A DNA stretch of 64,000 bases. Source: Burkholderiaceae bacterium. GTDB lineage: Bacteria; Pseudomonadota; Gammaproteobacteria; Burkholderiales; Burkholderiaceae_D. The DNA lies in the NCBI GenBank assembly GCA_018261755.1, contig JAGTRJ010000017.1, positions 1-64,000 of the forward strand. Reading direction: 5' to 3'. The notes under the pieces were generated by a model, which was not told the origin of the DNA, ran no database searches, and worked only from the letters and a program-made list of their open reading frames with translations. Position 1 is the stretch's first letter. Each line of letters opens with the position of its first letter. The position numbers and the translations under genes are program-made. Below are positions 18,774 to 28,601 of the stretch, piece after piece.

Positions 18774-20161
18774 GATTTTGCCAGAAAATCTAGGATTTTT
18801 TCGTGGATGCCGCCAAAGCTGCCGTTGCTCATCACCAGAATCTGGTCGCCAGGCTGCGCGGCGCTGGCAACGGCTTGCGCCAGCGCATCGAGGTTGTCGA
18901 ATGCCTGCGCCTTGCCGCCAAGCGGCGCCAGTGTTTCGGCCAGATTCCAGCCGAGCGCATCCTTGCCAGCGGTGGCGCCGTAGGCAAATACCAGATCGGC
19001 GCCGTTCAGGCTGCCCGGCAGTGCTGCCTTGGTCGCGCCTAGCTTCATCGTGTTCGAGCGTGGTTCCAGCACCGCCAGAATGCGCGTCGGTTGCGCCTGC
19101 GCGGCGAGGCGCTGGCGCAGGCCGCCGATGGTGGTGGCGATCGCGGTCGGGTGGTGGGCGAAATCGTCATACACGGTGACGCCGCTGACCGTGCCGCGCA
19201 CTTCCATCCGGCGCCGGACGTTTTCGAACCGGCCTAGCGCGGCAATCGCTGCGGCTGGCGGCACGCCGACATGTCTTGCGGCGGCGATCGCGGCCAGCGC
19301 ATTGTGCCGGTTGTGCGCGCCGTCGAGCCGCCAGGCGACCGTGCCTTGCTTTGCGCCATTGAACAGCACGTCGAAGCTGCCGTCGGCGTGTTCGGTCAGG
19401 GTCCAGTTGGCATCGGCGGCGGAGCCGAATTTTTCGACCTCGCTCCAGCAGCCGCGTGCCAGCACGCGCGCCAGCGATGCCTCGTTCGCGTTTGCAATCA
19501 CGCGGCCGACGCCGGGCACGGTGCGCACGAAGTGGTGGAATTGCGTTTCAATCGCGCCCACATCCGGAAAGATATCGGCGTGGTCGTATTCGAGATTGTT
19601 CAGAATCGCGGTTTTCGCGTGGTAGTGGACGAATTTGCTGCGCTTGTCGAAAAACGCGGTGTCGTATTCGTCTGCCTCGATCACGAAAAAGGGCGAGGCG
19701 GCATCCTTGCCGTGCAGTCGGGCGGAAATGCCGAAATTCAGCGGCACGCCGCCGATCAGGAATCCGGGCGAATAGCCGCAGTCTTCCAGTACCCATGCCA
19801 GCATCGACGAGGTGGTGGTCTTGCCGTGCGTGCCTGCCACCGCCAGCACCCATTTGTCTTGCAGGATGTGTTCGCCGATCCATTGCGGGCCCGACATGTA
19901 TGGCAGCCCGCGGTTCAGGATTTCTTCCATCAGCGGGTTGCCGCGCGACACCACGTTGCCGATCACGTACAGGTCGGGATGCAATTTCGTCTGTTCGGGG
20001 TCGAATCCCTGAATCAGCTCGATTCCCTGCGCCGCCAGTTGTGTGCTCATCGGCGGATAGACGTTGGCATCGCAGCCGGTGACTTTGTGTCCGGCCGCTT
20101 TTGCCAGCACGGCCAGCCCGCCCATGAAGGTGCCGCAGATGCCGAGAATGTGGATGTGCAT
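18755..20161 (-). CDS. mpl: UDP-N-acetylmuramate:L-alanyl-gamma-D-glutamyl-meso-diaminopimelate ligase
   Basis: A 468-residue Mur-ligase-family enzyme that recycles the murein tripeptide onto UDP-MurNAc. The start MHIHILGICGTFMGG is the family N-terminus with the nucleotide-binding glycines. The ATP P-loop is GTHGKTTTSSMLAWVLE, followed by FVIEADEYDTAFFDKRSKF, typical of Mpl rather than MurC, and the C-terminal YDDFAHHPTAIATT motif. The frame is open for 189 more codons upstream, but that region encodes the divergent gene on the other strand, so the long version is rejected. Confidence 0.94.
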   Translation of the reverse strand: MHIHILGICGTFMGGLAVLAKAAGHKVTGCDANVYPPMSTQLAAQGIELIQGFDPEQTKLHPDLYVIGNVVSRGNPLMEEILNRGLPYMSGPQWIGEHILQDKWVLAVAGTHGKTTTSSMLAWVLEDCGYSPGFLIGGVPLNFGISARLHGKDAASPFFVIEADEYDTAFFDKRSKFVHYHAKTAILNNLEYDHADIFPDVGAIETQFHHFVRTVPGVGRVIANANEASLARVLARGCWSEVEKFGSAADANWTLTEHADGSFDVLFNGAKQGTVAWRLDGAHNRHNALAAIAAARHVGVPPAAAIAALGRFENVRRRMEVRGTVSGVTVYDDFAHHPTAIATTIGGLRQRLAAQAQPTRILAVLEPRSNTMKLGATKAALPGSLNGADLVFAYGATAGKDALGWNLAETLAPLGGKAQAFDNLDALAQAVASAAQPGDQILVMSNGSFGGIHEKILDFLAKSCKTIT

Positions 20162-20230
20162 GGTGGTAGAGGTGGAATGCAAATGTCCGATTTTACCCGA
20201 GCCGGCCGGTTCTACGGTTATCATTCGCGC

Positions 20231-20845
20231 ATGAGCAAACAAACCTATACCGAAGCGGATGCGCTCCGCATGGAAATTGCCGCTGCCGCGGCGAAACTGA
20301 TAGCGGAGGAGGGGGTGAGTTACGCCACCGCCAAGCGCAAGGCGGCCAGGCAGGTGCTGGGTGATGGGCGTATCAGCCACGACGTGCTGCCGGGCAACGA
20401 GCTGATTGAGGGCGAGGTGCGCATTTATAATGAACTTTTCCTGGCCGACAGTCAGCCGGCCAGACTGCGGCGCCTGCGGCAGTTGGCGCTTGACGTGATG
20501 GAGGAGTTGGCGCAGTTCGATCCTTATCTGATCGGTGCGGTGTTGAATGGCACGGCGGGCGAACATTCGGACATCCATTTGCAGTTGTTTGCCGACAATC
20601 CGAAGGAGGTCGAAATTTTTCTGCTGAACCGGAATGTTAATTTTGAGGTGTCGGAAACGCCACATTTCCGGCCGCAGCGCGATCCGGTCGAGGTGCTTAG
20701 TTTTCTGCGCGAGGGCGAGGGTGTTCATTTAGCGCTGTTTTCGCCCGATGATTTGCGTGGCGCGGTCAGGGCGAGGGATGAGCGCCGTCTGGAGCGCGCC
20801 AATCTGGATGTGGTGCGCGCACTGGTGGCTGAAGGCGAGGGCTGA
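20231..20845 (+). CDS. Uncharacterised conserved protein, nucleotidyltransferase-like core
   Basis: A 204-residue protein divergent from mpl with a 69-base gap. I do not recognise it by name. Residues ~100-135 read LIGAVLNGTAGEHSDIHLQLF, which resembles the GS-x-DxD active-site loop of minimal nucleotidyltransferases, but the second metal ligand position is His instead of Asp (SDIHL). The N-terminal ~60 residues (ADALRMEIAAAAAKLIAEEG) are helical and look like a small DNA-binding or helical bundle module. The start is the ATG after a frame that runs open but antisense to mpl. A catalytic role is therefore uncertain. Confidence 0.75.
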   Translation: MSKQTYTEADALRMEIAAAAAKLIAEEGVSYATAKRKAARQVLGDGRISHDVLPGNELIEGEVRIYNELFLADSQPARLRRLRQLALDVMEELAQFDPYLIGAVLNGTAGEHSDIHLQLFADNPKEVEIFLLNRNVNFEVSETPHFRPQRDPVEVLSFLREGEGVHLALFSPDDLRGAVRARDERRLERANLDVVRALVAEGEG

Positions 20846-20933
20846 GCATGGTTGCAATACGTTCTTTTTGCTTGCCAATCAATATCATTTGACGGCAGAA
20901 TCCGGTCATTGTCACTAACTGGAACGGCGTGTC

Positions 20934-21371
20934 ATGGCAAAGCATATCCTGTTGCTGAACGGCCCCAACCTGAATCTGCTGGGAATGCGCGAGCCGGAAG
21001 TCTATGGCAAGGCGACATTGGCTGATGTCGAGAGTGCGGCTGTTGCGCAGGCGGGCGGAGCTGGCGCCAGTTTGATTTGTTTTCAGAGCAATCACGAAGG
21101 CGCGCTGATCGACCGCATTCATGCCGCCAGGCAGGAGGGGGTTGATGCGATAGTCATCAATCCGGGCGGGCTGACGCATACCAGCGTCGCGTTGCGTGAT
21201 GCGCTGGCCGGAGTGGCTATTCCCTTCATCGAGGTGCATATCTCGAACGTGCATCAGCGGGAGTCGTTCCGGCACCATTCTTTTCTGTCAGCGATTGCAA
21301 CCGGTGTAATATGCGGTCTTGGGATCGAAGGTTATCGTCTGGCAATCGACTTTGCGCTAAAAAAAATATGA
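20934..21371 (+). CDS. aroQ: 3-dehydroquinate dehydratase, type II
   Basis: A 145-residue small dodecameric dehydratase (third shikimate step). Signature segments are [19 protein letters not shown] with the catalytic Tyr in [19 protein letters not shown], and [18 protein letters not shown] with the general-acid His. The usual NPGAYTHTS loop reads NPGGLTHTS here, a mild variation. aroQ-accB-accC is a conserved order in betaproteobacteria; accB follows after 104 bases. Confidence 0.96.
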   Translation: MAKHILLLNGPNLNLLGMREPEVYGKATLADVESAAVAQAGGAGASLICFQSNHEGALIDRIHAARQEGVDAIVINPGGLTHTSVALRDALAGVAIPFIEVHISNVHQRESFRHHSFLSAIATGVICGLGIEGYRLAIDFALKKI

Positions 21372-21411
21372 TTTAATTTTGCGTAATTTCGCGCAACATC
21401 GTTAAATCGCT

Positions 21412-21417
21412 TACAAT
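21412..21417 (+). promoter_or_regulatory. Candidate -10 box upstream of accB
   Basis: TACAAT at 21412-21417 in an AT-rich stretch 59 bases before the accB ATG; TTTCGC about 19 bases upstream is a weak -35. The position suggests a promoter specific to accBC apart from read-through from aroQ. Confidence 0.4.
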
Positions 21418-21475
21418 TGCGCTCTTTTTCAACCAGAGCGATTTTGATAGCAATCGCAGATTTCAGGATTTTCAT

Positions 21476-21952
21476 ATGGATCTACGCAAACTCAAGACCC
21501 TGATCGATTTGGTGGCCGAGTCCGATATCGCGGAACTGGAAGTGACCGAAGGCGAAAGCAAGGTTCGCATCATCAAGTCCAACCCGCAAGCCAGCCAGCC
21601 GATGATGATCCAGGCGCAGCCGGGAACCACCCAGTATGTGCAGATTCCGACTGGCGCGCCTGCCGCCGCCGCGCCGGCACCCGCGGCTCCTGCCGCTGCC
21701 GCACCGGAAGAAATTCAGGGGCATGTGGTCAAGTCGCCGATGGTTGGCACCTTCTATGCCGCGTCCGCGCCGGGCAATCCACCGTATGTCACGGTCGGTG
21801 CCAGCGTGCAGGTTGGCGATACGCTGTGCATCATCGAGGCGATGAAATTGCTGAACGAGATCGATGCCGAAGTTGCCGGCGTGGTCAAGCAGATTCTGGT
21901 TGAAAATGGCCAGCCGGTCGAATATGGCCAGCCTTTGTTCATCATCGGCTGA
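21476..21952 (+). CDS. accB: Biotin carboxyl carrier protein of acetyl-CoA carboxylase
   Basis: A 158-residue BCCP. N-terminal [20 protein letters not shown] is the family dimerisation segment, followed by an Ala/Pro linker (residues ~60-80) and the biotinyl domain, with the biotinylated Lys in [12 protein letters not shown]. It carries CO2 from AccC to the carboxyltransferase AccAD in fatty-acid synthesis. accC follows after 65 bases. Confidence 0.97.
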   Translation: MDLRKLKTLIDLVAESDIAELEVTEGESKVRIIKSNPQASQPMMIQAQPGTTQYVQIPTGAPAAAAPAPAAPAAAAPEEIQGHVVKSPMVGTFYAASAPGNPPYVTVGASVQVGDTLCIIEAMKLLNEIDAEVAGVVKQILVENGQPVEYGQPLFIIG

Positions 21953-22017
21953 ACACCGTTTCGTCGCATTTCGACGGAATAGACTGTTTGATGGCTGTAT
22001 TTCGAAAGACCTAAAGA

Positions 22018-23391
22018 ATGTTTGAAAAAATTCTGATTGCCAATCGAGGCGAAATTGCCCTCCGCATCCAGCGCGCATGCCGCGAGCTCGGCATCAAGAC
22101 CGTGGTGGTGCATTCCGAAGCCGATCGTGAAGCCAAATACGTGAAGCTGGCAGATGAATCGGTTTGCATCGGCCCGGCGCCGTCGTCGCAAAGTTACCTG
22201 AACATGCCGGCAATTATCAGCGCGGCCGAAGTGACCGATGCCGAGGCGATCCATCCGGGTTATGGTTTCCTGTCCGAGAATGCCGATTTTGCCGAGCGAG
22301 TGGAAAAATCCGGCTTCGTGTTCATCGGTCCGAAACCGGAATCGATCCGGATGATGGGCGACAAGGTGAGCGCGAAACAGACGATGATCAAGACCGGCGT
22401 GCCGTGCGTGCCCGGTTCGGATGGCGCGCTGCCAGACGATCCGAAGGAAATCATCCAGACCGCGCGCAAGGTTGGCTATCCGGTCATCATCAAGGCTGCG
22501 GGCGGCGGTGGCGGTCGCGGGATGCGCGTGGTGCATACCGAGGCGGCGTTGCTGAATGCGGTTTCGATGACCAAATCCGAGGCGCAGACGGCGTTTGGCA
22601 ACCCGGAAGTCTACATGGAGAAATTCCTGGAAAATCCGCGCCATGTGGAAATCCAGGTGCTGGCCGACCAGTTCAACAATGCCGTCTGGCTGGGTGAGCG
22701 CGATTGCTCGATGCAGCGTCGCCACCAGAAGGTGATCGAGGAAGCGCCGGCGCCGGGCATTCCGCGCAAGCTGATCGAGAAAATCGGCGACCGCTGCGCC
22801 GATGCGTGCCGCCAGATCGGCTATCGCGGCGCGGGCACGTTCGAATTCCTGTACGAAAACGGCGAGTTCTATTTCATCGAAATGAATACCCGTGTACAGG
22901 TCGAGCATCCGGTGACTGAAATGATCACCGGCGTCGATATCGTGCAGGAACAGATCATGATCGCATCCGGCGAGCGTTTGCGGATGCGCCAGCGCGATGT
23001 CGTATTCCGTGGCCATGCGATCGAATGTCGCATCAATGCCGAAGACCCGTTCAAGTTCACGCCATCGCCGGGCAAGATCACCGCATGGCATGCGCCGGGC
23101 GGGCCGGGGATGCGCGTCGATTCGCATGCGTATGCCGGCTATACCGTGCCGCAGTATTACGATTCGATGGTCGGCAAGGTGATTGCTTACGGCACGACGC
23201 GCGAGCAGGCGATTCGCCGCATGCACGTGGCGCTGTCCGAAATGGTGGTCGAAGGCATCCAGACCAATATCGCGCTGCACCGTGATCTGATGGTGGATCC
23301 GTGCTTCATCGAAGGCGGCACCAACATCCATTACCTGGAGCAGATGCTGGCGGAAAGGGCTGCGGCGGAAAAAGAGCAGTCATCGAGTTGA
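22018..23391 (+). CDS. accC: Biotin carboxylase subunit of acetyl-CoA carboxylase
   Basis: A 457-residue ATP-grasp enzyme that carboxylates biotin on AccB. It opens with [20 protein letters not shown], carries the glycine-rich ATP loop [26 protein letters not shown], and the metal/active-site segment [19 protein letters not shown], and ends with the biotin-carboxylase C domain ([16 protein letters not shown]). The length is typical. It sits between accB and prmA. Confidence 0.97.
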   Translation: MFEKILIANRGEIALRIQRACRELGIKTVVVHSEADREAKYVKLADESVCIGPAPSSQSYLNMPAIISAAEVTDAEAIHPGYGFLSENADFAERVEKSGFVFIGPKPESIRMMGDKVSAKQTMIKTGVPCVPGSDGALPDDPKEIIQTARKVGYPVIIKAAGGGGGRGMRVVHTEAALLNAVSMTKSEAQTAFGNPEVYMEKFLENPRHVEIQVLADQFNNAVWLGERDCSMQRRHQKVIEEAPAPGIPRKLIEKIGDRCADACRQIGYRGAGTFEFLYENGEFYFIEMNTRVQVEHPVTEMITGVDIVQEQIMIASGERLRMRQRDVVFRGHAIECRINAEDPFKFTPSPGKITAWHAPGGPGMRVDSHAYAGYTVPQYYDSMVGKVIAYGTTREQAIRRMHVALSEMVVEGIQTNIALHRDLMVDPCFIEGGTNIHYLEQMLAERAAAEKEQSSS

Positions 23392-23418
23392 ATGTAGGGC
23401 TGAATCAAGGCGTGTGAC

Positions 23419-24333
23419 ATGACATGGAATGAAATCGTCATCGAAGTTGAAAGAGATTACGCCGAAGCACTGTCTGACGCTTTCATGGATGCAGGCGCGG
23501 TGTCGGTGTCGGTCGAGGATGCCGATGAAGGCACGGCGGCTGAAAAGCCAATTTTCGGCGAACCGGGAATGGTGGTCGAAGCCGCCGCCTGGGAGCGCAG
23601 CCGCCTTGTCGCGCTGATTCCGGCCGAGGTCGCCCCCAAGACCGTGATGGCGGAAGTGGCCGCGGCCTGCGGCCTGGAAGCGTTGCCCGATTACATCGTG
23701 CGCGAAGTGGCCGAGCAGGACTGGGTGCGGCTGACGCAGTCGCAGTTCGAGCCGATACACATCGGCCAGAACATCTGGGTCGTGCCGAGCTGGCACGACG
23801 CGCCCGATCCGAACGGGCTGATCCTTGAACTGGACCCCGGTCTGGCATTCGGCACCGGCAGCCACCCGACCACGCGCTTGTGCATGGAATGGCTGGAGGC
23901 GCATGCGCCTGCCGGCAAGACCGTGCTCGACTATGGTTGCGGTTCCGGCATTCTGGCGCTGGTGGCCAGCAAGCTGGGCGCGTTCGAAGTGACCGGGGTT
24001 GATATCGATCCGCAGGCGATTCTCGCAGCGCGCGAAAATGCGGCGCGCAACCATTGTCAGGTAGCCTTTCATCTGCCGGATGAATTCGCCGCGCAGGCAG
24101 AAGGGCGGACTTTCGACGTGGTGGTGGCCAACATCCTGTCCAGTCCGCTGAAGCTGCTGGCGCCGATGCTGGCTAGCCGCGTTGCGCCCGGCGGTTCGCT
24201 GATCCTGTCCGGCATCTTGGAGCGGCAGGCGGATGAGGTGGCAGAGGCGTATGCGCACTGGATCGGGATGAAGGTGTGGAAGGCGCAGGACGGCTGGGTA
24301 GCGCTCTACGGCCATTTGCCGGACGGAAGCTGA
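23419..24333 (+). CDS. prmA: Ribosomal protein L11 methyltransferase
   Basis: A 304-residue SAM-dependent methyltransferase that trimethylates L11. The N-terminal L11-recognition domain ([19 protein letters not shown]) is followed by a linker with the conserved [18 protein letters not shown], then the Rossmann domain with [11 protein letters not shown] and [11 protein letters not shown], and [15 protein letters not shown] as the NxxxxP catalytic segment. It lies 28 bases after accC and 3 bases before the zinc-ribbon gene. Confidence 0.95.
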   Translation: MTWNEIVIEVERDYAEALSDAFMDAGAVSVSVEDADEGTAAEKPIFGEPGMVVEAAAWERSRLVALIPAEVAPKTVMAEVAAACGLEALPDYIVREVAEQDWVRLTQSQFEPIHIGQNIWVVPSWHDAPDPNGLILELDPGLAFGTGSHPTTRLCMEWLEAHAPAGKTVLDYGCGSGILALVASKLGAFEVTGVDIDPQAILAARENAARNHCQVAFHLPDEFAAQAEGRTFDVVVANILSSPLKLLAPMLASRVAPGGSLILSGILERQADEVAEAYAHWIGMKVWKAQDGWVALYGHLPDGS

Positions 24334-24336
24334 ACG

Positions 24337-25479
24337 ATGGCACTGGCGACGCGATGCCCGTACTGCCACACGACGTTTCGCGTCGTGCAGGATCAGCTCA
24401 AGCTGTTCAACGGCATCGTGCGCTGCGGTTCATGCCAGCAGATTTTCAATGGTGTTGAGCAGTTGCTGCCGCAAGAGGGCGGCGCGGAAGTCTTCAGGCC
24501 GGAACGTGCCCAAAGCCGGATAAGCGAGATTGCGCCGGCGCTGCGGGAACAAGAGCAGGAGCAGACACTGACCGAACCGGTCGAAGATCTGCACCTGATT
24601 CTGTCAGTCGAGGATGAAGCAGAGCCGGTTTCGACAGCGCTCGCGGCCACGCCGGAACCTGTGCTGGGCGAGAATACGCGTCCTGTGCGGCTGGACATGG
24701 CGCCGCCGGACGACCGGCTTGATGTGCTGCCTGAAACCGAACTGAAGCCGGATTCGCGGCGCGAACCGCAATTCATCGAACCGGCGGCAGATATTCCGGC
24801 ACATCGGACCGATGGCCGGGATGCGCCGGAAAATGATTTCATGCCGACGCAATTCCCCGATTTGCTGCAGGCAAAACAGGCGCAGGCTTACGCCCACCAT
24901 GCGTCGCCCTCGCTCGAGTTAGATGAGCCGCAACCGGAAGTGGATGCGATCGAGGAGCCGGAGTTCATGCAGCGCGCGCGGCGCCAGCAGCGATTTGGGC
25001 GCATCTGGCGCATCGCGATGCTAATTGGCGTGCTGCTGATGTTGCCGACGCTGCTGTGGCAGGTGGTGGATGTATTCAATGCGAGGATTGCCGCCGCATT
25101 TCCGGCGCTGAAGCCGGCGATTGAATCGGTGTGCGGGGTGATCGATTGCCGTGTCGGGCTGGAAAAGCAGATCGATCAGGTGACGGTGGAAGTGAGTGAG
25201 TTGCATGCACCGGCGAATGGCGAAACGGCGTACACGCTCGGCGTTGTGCTGCGCAACCGCAGCGCGCAAGGGCAGGTGTGGCCGAATATCGAGCTGACGT
25301 TAAATGATTCGGACGAGAAGGCTGTCGCGCGCCGCATATTTGCGCCGGCTGAATTCCTGCCCAATCCGCAACTGGTTGCGCAGGGATTCGCCGCCAGTTC
25401 CGAACAGTCGATCAAACTGGCGTTTGAGCTTGAGCAAATCAAGCCGTCCGGTTATCGCGTATATCTTTTCTATCCCTGA
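24337..25479 (+). CDS. Zinc-ribbon and DUF3426 membrane protein
   Basis: A 380-residue protein with an N-terminal MJ0042-type zinc ribbon (TRCPYCHTTFRVV ... VRCGSCQQIFNG, four cysteines), a low-complexity acidic middle (residues ~50-210), one TM (IAMLIGVLLMLPTLLWQVV, ~residues 225-245) and a C-terminal DUF3426 domain beyond the membrane. The topology implies a cytoplasmic zinc ribbon and a periplasmic domain. The function is unknown; the gene follows prmA in many Burkholderiales, separated here by three bases. Confidence 0.88.
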   Translation: MALATRCPYCHTTFRVVQDQLKLFNGIVRCGSCQQIFNGVEQLLPQEGGAEVFRPERAQSRISEIAPALREQEQEQTLTEPVEDLHLILSVEDEAEPVSTALAATPEPVLGENTRPVRLDMAPPDDRLDVLPETELKPDSRREPQFIEPAADIPAHRTDGRDAPENDFMPTQFPDLLQAKQAQAYAHHASPSLELDEPQPEVDAIEEPEFMQRARRQQRFGRIWRIAMLIGVLLMLPTLLWQVVDVFNARIAAAFPALKPAIESVCGVIDCRVGLEKQIDQVTVEVSELHAPANGETAYTLGVVLRNRSAQGQVWPNIELTLNDSDEKAVARRIFAPAEFLPNPQLVAQGFAASSEQSIKLAFELEQIKPSGYRVYLFYP

Positions 25480-25497
25480 CATATCTAGGAAGACATC

Positions 25498-26430
25498 ATG
25501 ACCTGCCTGATCTGCGGTTCCCTTGCGTATGACACCATCATGTCGTTTCATGGCCGTTTCTCCGATGCGATTTTGCCGGATCAACTGCACAAGGTGAATG
25601 TCGCGTTTCTGGTGCCGGGCATGCGGCGCGAATTTGGCGGCACGGCGGGCAACATTGCGTACAACCTGAAACTCCTGGGCGGCGATCCGCGCATCATGGC
25701 GACCATCGGGGTCGATGGCGAACCGTATCTGGAGCGGTTGGCAGAGCTGGAACTGTCGCACCGCAACGTGCGCACCATCAAGAAATCGTTCACCGCGCAG
25801 GCATTCATCACCACCGACATCGACGGCAACCAGATTACCGCGTTTCACCCGGGCGCGATGTCGATGTCGCATGAAAACAAGGTGGCGGAAGCGGGTGAGG
25901 TCAGACTGGCGATCGTCGCGCCGGACGGCCGTGACGGCATGGTGCAGAACGCGAAGGATTGTGCCGCGCTTGGCATTCCGTTCATTTTCGATCCGGGCCA
26001 GGGCTTGCCGATGTTCAACGGCGACGAATTGCTGGAATTCATCGATCTGGCGTCTTACGTCACGGTCAATGATTACGAGGCGGAACTGCTGGTTGACCGC
26101 ACCGGCCTGATGCCGCGCGAAATCGCGCAGCGGTTGTCGGCCCTCATCATCACGCGCGGTGAGATGGGGGCTGAGATTTATACCGGTGATGTCGTGCTCG
26201 ACATTCCTTGTGTGCCGGCAGAAAAAATTGTCGATCCGACCGGTTGCGGCGATGCCTTTCGTGCCGGGTTGATGCACGGCATCGTCAGGGGCATGGATTT
26301 GCTGACATGCGGCCGCCTGGGCAGTTTGATGGGGGCGATCAAGATTTCCCATCAGGGCGGGCAGAACCACAAGCTGACGCCGACAGAGATCGCCGGACGG
26401 TTCAGGCAGGCGTTCGGTTACGAACTCTGA
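25498..26430 (+). CDS. PfkB-family carbohydrate/nucleoside kinase
   Basis: A 310-residue ribokinase-fold kinase, closest in feel to bacterial adenosine-kinase-like PfkB proteins. The substrate-side motif is EFGGTAGNIAYNLKLLGG and the ATP-site motif is DPTGCGDAFRAGLMHG with the catalytic Asp in GCGDA. An upstream AGGAAG lies nine bases before the ATG. The substrate cannot be told from sequence alone. It ends the aroQ-accB-accC-prmA run. Confidence 0.88.
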   Translation: MTCLICGSLAYDTIMSFHGRFSDAILPDQLHKVNVAFLVPGMRREFGGTAGNIAYNLKLLGGDPRIMATIGVDGEPYLERLAELELSHRNVRTIKKSFTAQAFITTDIDGNQITAFHPGAMSMSHENKVAEAGEVRLAIVAPDGRDGMVQNAKDCAALGIPFIFDPGQGLPMFNGDELLEFIDLASYVTVNDYEAELLVDRTGLMPREIAQRLSALIITRGEMGAEIYTGDVVLDIPCVPAEKIVDPTGCGDAFRAGLMHGIVRGMDLLTCGRLGSLMGAIKISHQGGQNHKLTPTEIAGRFRQAFGYEL

Positions 26431-26566
26431 TTTGGCTGAGCGCGGCTAACGGCAGCAAACTGCGTCAGGCAAGTTCGCATAAGCTGCCGCTCGGCTTGAA
26501 TGCTGCGCTTCATGCGCCTTGCGCTCCAGTTGCTTGCGGCTGCTGTCGTTATTTTCCGGAAATGCA

Positions 26567-26606
26567 AACAACCCGCATGGCGCAAAGCCATGTGGGTTGT
26601 TCTTTT
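26567..26606. terminator. Bidirectional hairpin terminator between the PfkB gene and rpsT
   Basis: 26567-26581 and 26587-26601 form a 15-base arm pair (AACAACCCGCATGGC / GCCATGTGGGTTGTT, one mismatch) around GCAAA. A T-run follows on plus (TCTTTT), and the minus side is moderately T-rich. It serves the convergent PfkB gene and rpsT. Confidence 0.8.
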
Positions 26607-26638
26607 ACTGCGGTGCCGGCTGCAAATGCAGCGGGCGA

Positions 26639-26902
26639 TCAAGCCATTGCTTTGACAGCAGCAGACAGGCGGCTCTTGTGACGTGCAGCCTTGTTCTTGT
26701 GAACGATCTTCTTGTCGGAAATCCGGTCGATGATCGAAACGGATTTGGTGAAGGTCGCTGCCGCCGCTGCCTTGTCGCCAGCTTCGATAGCCTTGCGGAC
26801 AGCCTTGATTGCGGTGCGCAGCGTCGAGCGCAGGCTCGAATTGTGAGCATTCTGCTTGACTGCCTGGCGGGCGCGCTTGCGTGCTTGTGCGGAATTTGCC
26901 AT
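26639..26902 (-). CDS. rpsT: 30S ribosomal protein S20
   Basis: An 87-residue highly basic S20 beginning [21 protein letters not shown] and containing [16 protein letters not shown] and [17 protein letters not shown], all diagnostic. TAGGAAA precedes the start by about seven bases. A near-consensus promoter lies about 80 bases upstream. Binds 16S rRNA in the 30S subunit. Confidence 0.98.
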   Translation of the reverse strand: MANSAQARKRARQAVKQNAHNSSLRSTLRTAIKAVRKAIEAGDKAAAAATFTKSVSIIDRISDKKIVHKNKAARHKSRLSAAVKAMA

Positions 26903-26979
26903 GTGTGTTTCCTAAAACGGGTCAGTGTTCGTTCGCCGACGCGAGAAGCTCGCGCAACAAAAAATTAGCGTAGCTTTTA

Positions 26980-27008
26980 ATTATAGCAAGCCTTGTTGTG
27001 GCTGGCAA
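26980..27008 (-). promoter_or_regulatory. sigma-70 promoter of rpsT
   Basis: On the minus strand TTGCCA (27003-27008) is separated by exactly 17 bases from a perfect TATAAT (26980-26985). The predicted start falls about 70 bases before the rpsT ATG. Confidence 0.8.
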
Positions 27009-27020
27009 GGGTGTTGTGGT

Positions 27021-28535
27021 TCAGGCGTTTTCGGCCAAGGTTTTCGCCGCCAGATGGCGCGACTGCCGCTGCGGCGACGCGGTGTCGCCCTCCGCCTTGC
27101 GTTGCAGGTGCGGTTTTTCCGCGCCGCCGGCGTAATCGCTATCGATCACGGCGCGCGCCGCGTTGGCTTCCATCCCCTGTTCGGTCAGCCAGTCCGTCAC
27201 CAGCCGCGCCAGCCGTGCTAGCGCGATCTGGTGCGTGGCGTTCGTTTTCGCGTACAGCCAGTCCGATAGCGCCAGAAAACGCGCGAACGGCGCGTCGGCC
27301 AGAATCAGCGGCAAGGTGTTGGCGAAACGGCCGGAATTCGCGATCATGTCCCAGAAGCGGGCGAAGCGCACCAGCCGCTGCATGGCGGCGAAATCGATCC
27401 GGTCGGTCGCCATGATGGTGTATGGCGGGCTGGGATCGAACACCAGCCTGAATTCGTCGGTGTGGCGGATGATCGGCGTGCCGCGCAGCCGTTTCAGGAT
27501 GCCGAACTGGATTTCGTGCGGGCCGACCGCGATCAGCCGATCGAAACCGGCGGCGAAGCTGGCCAGATCCTCGCCCGGCAGGCCGGCGATCAGGTCGGCG
27601 TGCAGGTGCGCGTGCGTGTGCTCCATCAGCCAGCGGATGTTTTCCGCTGAACGGTCGTTGTCCTGCTTGCGCGAAATCAGCGCCTGTACTGCCGGGTTGA
27701 AGGTTTGCACGCCGATTTCCAGTTGCAGCGTGCCGGGCGGGAATTGCGCCAGGCTTTCCTTCAGCGCCGCCGGCAGATGATCGGGCACCACTTCGAAATG
27801 CGCGAATACCGGATCGTCCGGCGTAGCCGCCAGCTTGTCGAGGAAGAATTGCAGGATGCGGCGGCTGGCTTGCGTGTTCAGATTGAACGTGCGGTCAACG
27901 AATTTGAACTGCCGCGCGCCGCGCCGGTACAGTTCTTCCATCTCGGCCAGAAACCGGTCTAGCTCGAATTTCCACGCGGTCTTGTCCAGCGATGAAATGC
28001 AGAATTCGCATTTGAACGGACAGCCGCGCGAGGCTTCGACGTAAATCGTGCGGTGCGCGATGTCTTCGTCGGTGTAATGGCGGTACGGCAGCGCGATTTC
28101 TTCCAGCCGCGGCTGCGCGCCGGCATGGATTTTTTGCGCCGGCCGTTCGCCCGCCAGAATCTGCCGACACAGCGCCGGCGCGGTCAGATCGCCCCAGCCG
28201 GTGATGGTGTAATCCGCCAGCGCCACAATCGGTTGCGACTCGGTTTCGTGCGACACTTCCGGCCCGCCGAGCAGAATGATGACTTCCGGCGCCAGCCGTT
28301 TCAGCAGCGCGACCAGCTTGGTCGTTTCCTCGACATTCCAGATGTAGACCGCGAAGCCGATGATGTGCGGCCGTTTCGCCAGCAGCTTTTCCGCCATCGT
28401 GGCGAGGTTGCCGCCGATGATGAATTCGACAATTTCGGTCTGCGCTTCCAGCTCGCCCATGTTGGCCGCGAGATAGCGCAGGCCGAGCGAAGTGTGCGCA
28501 TAGCGGGCGTTGAGGGTAGACAGCAGGATGGTCAT
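27021..28535 (-). CDS. B12-binding domain radical SAM protein (DUF4080 type)
   Basis: A 504-residue protein. Residues 1-~140 form a cobalamin-binding Rossmann domain (MTILLSTLNARYAHTSLG, IIGFAVYIWNVEETTKL, ILLGGPEVSHE). The radical SAM core carries the CxxxCxxC cluster motif in SRGCPFKCEFC near residue 170, followed by KFVDRTFNLN and LQLEIGVQTFNP. A C-terminal DUF4080 region completes it. The start at MTILLSTLNARYAH is the family one; the open frame upstream enters element copy C and is not coding. Substrate unknown. An isolated minus-strand gene. Confidence 0.88.
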   Translation of the reverse strand: MTILLSTLNARYAHTSLGLRYLAANMGELEAQTEIVEFIIGGNLATMAEKLLAKRPHIIGFAVYIWNVEETTKLVALLKRLAPEVIILLGGPEVSHETESQPIVALADYTITGWGDLTAPALCRQILAGERPAQKIHAGAQPRLEEIALPYRHYTDEDIAHRTIYVEASRGCPFKCEFCISSLDKTAWKFELDRFLAEMEELYRRGARQFKFVDRTFNLNTQASRRILQFFLDKLAATPDDPVFAHFEVVPDHLPAALKESLAQFPPGTLQLEIGVQTFNPAVQALISRKQDNDRSAENIRWLMEHTHAHLHADLIAGLPGEDLASFAAGFDRLIAVGPHEIQFGILKRLRGTPIIRHTDEFRLVFDPSPPYTIMATDRIDFAAMQRLVRFARFWDMIANSGRFANTLPLILADAPFARFLALSDWLYAKTNATHQIALARLARLVTDWLTEQGMEANAARAVIDSDYAGGAEKPHLQRKAEGDTASPQRQSRHLAAKTLAENA

Positions 28536-28601
28536 GGCGTGGCATTCTAATGCATCGGCGCCGCCGCTGCCGGTTTTGTCCGGGCGGCGGCATGAATTGG
28601 T

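Noticed and set aside
18755-20728. Long form of Mpl starting at 20728
   Set aside because: The extra 189 residues are antisense to the divergent 204-aa gene; MHIHILGICG at 20161 is the family start.
21754-23331. 525-codon antisense frame over accB/accC
   Set aside because: Shadow of accC with His-rich composition typical of GC-rich antisense frames.
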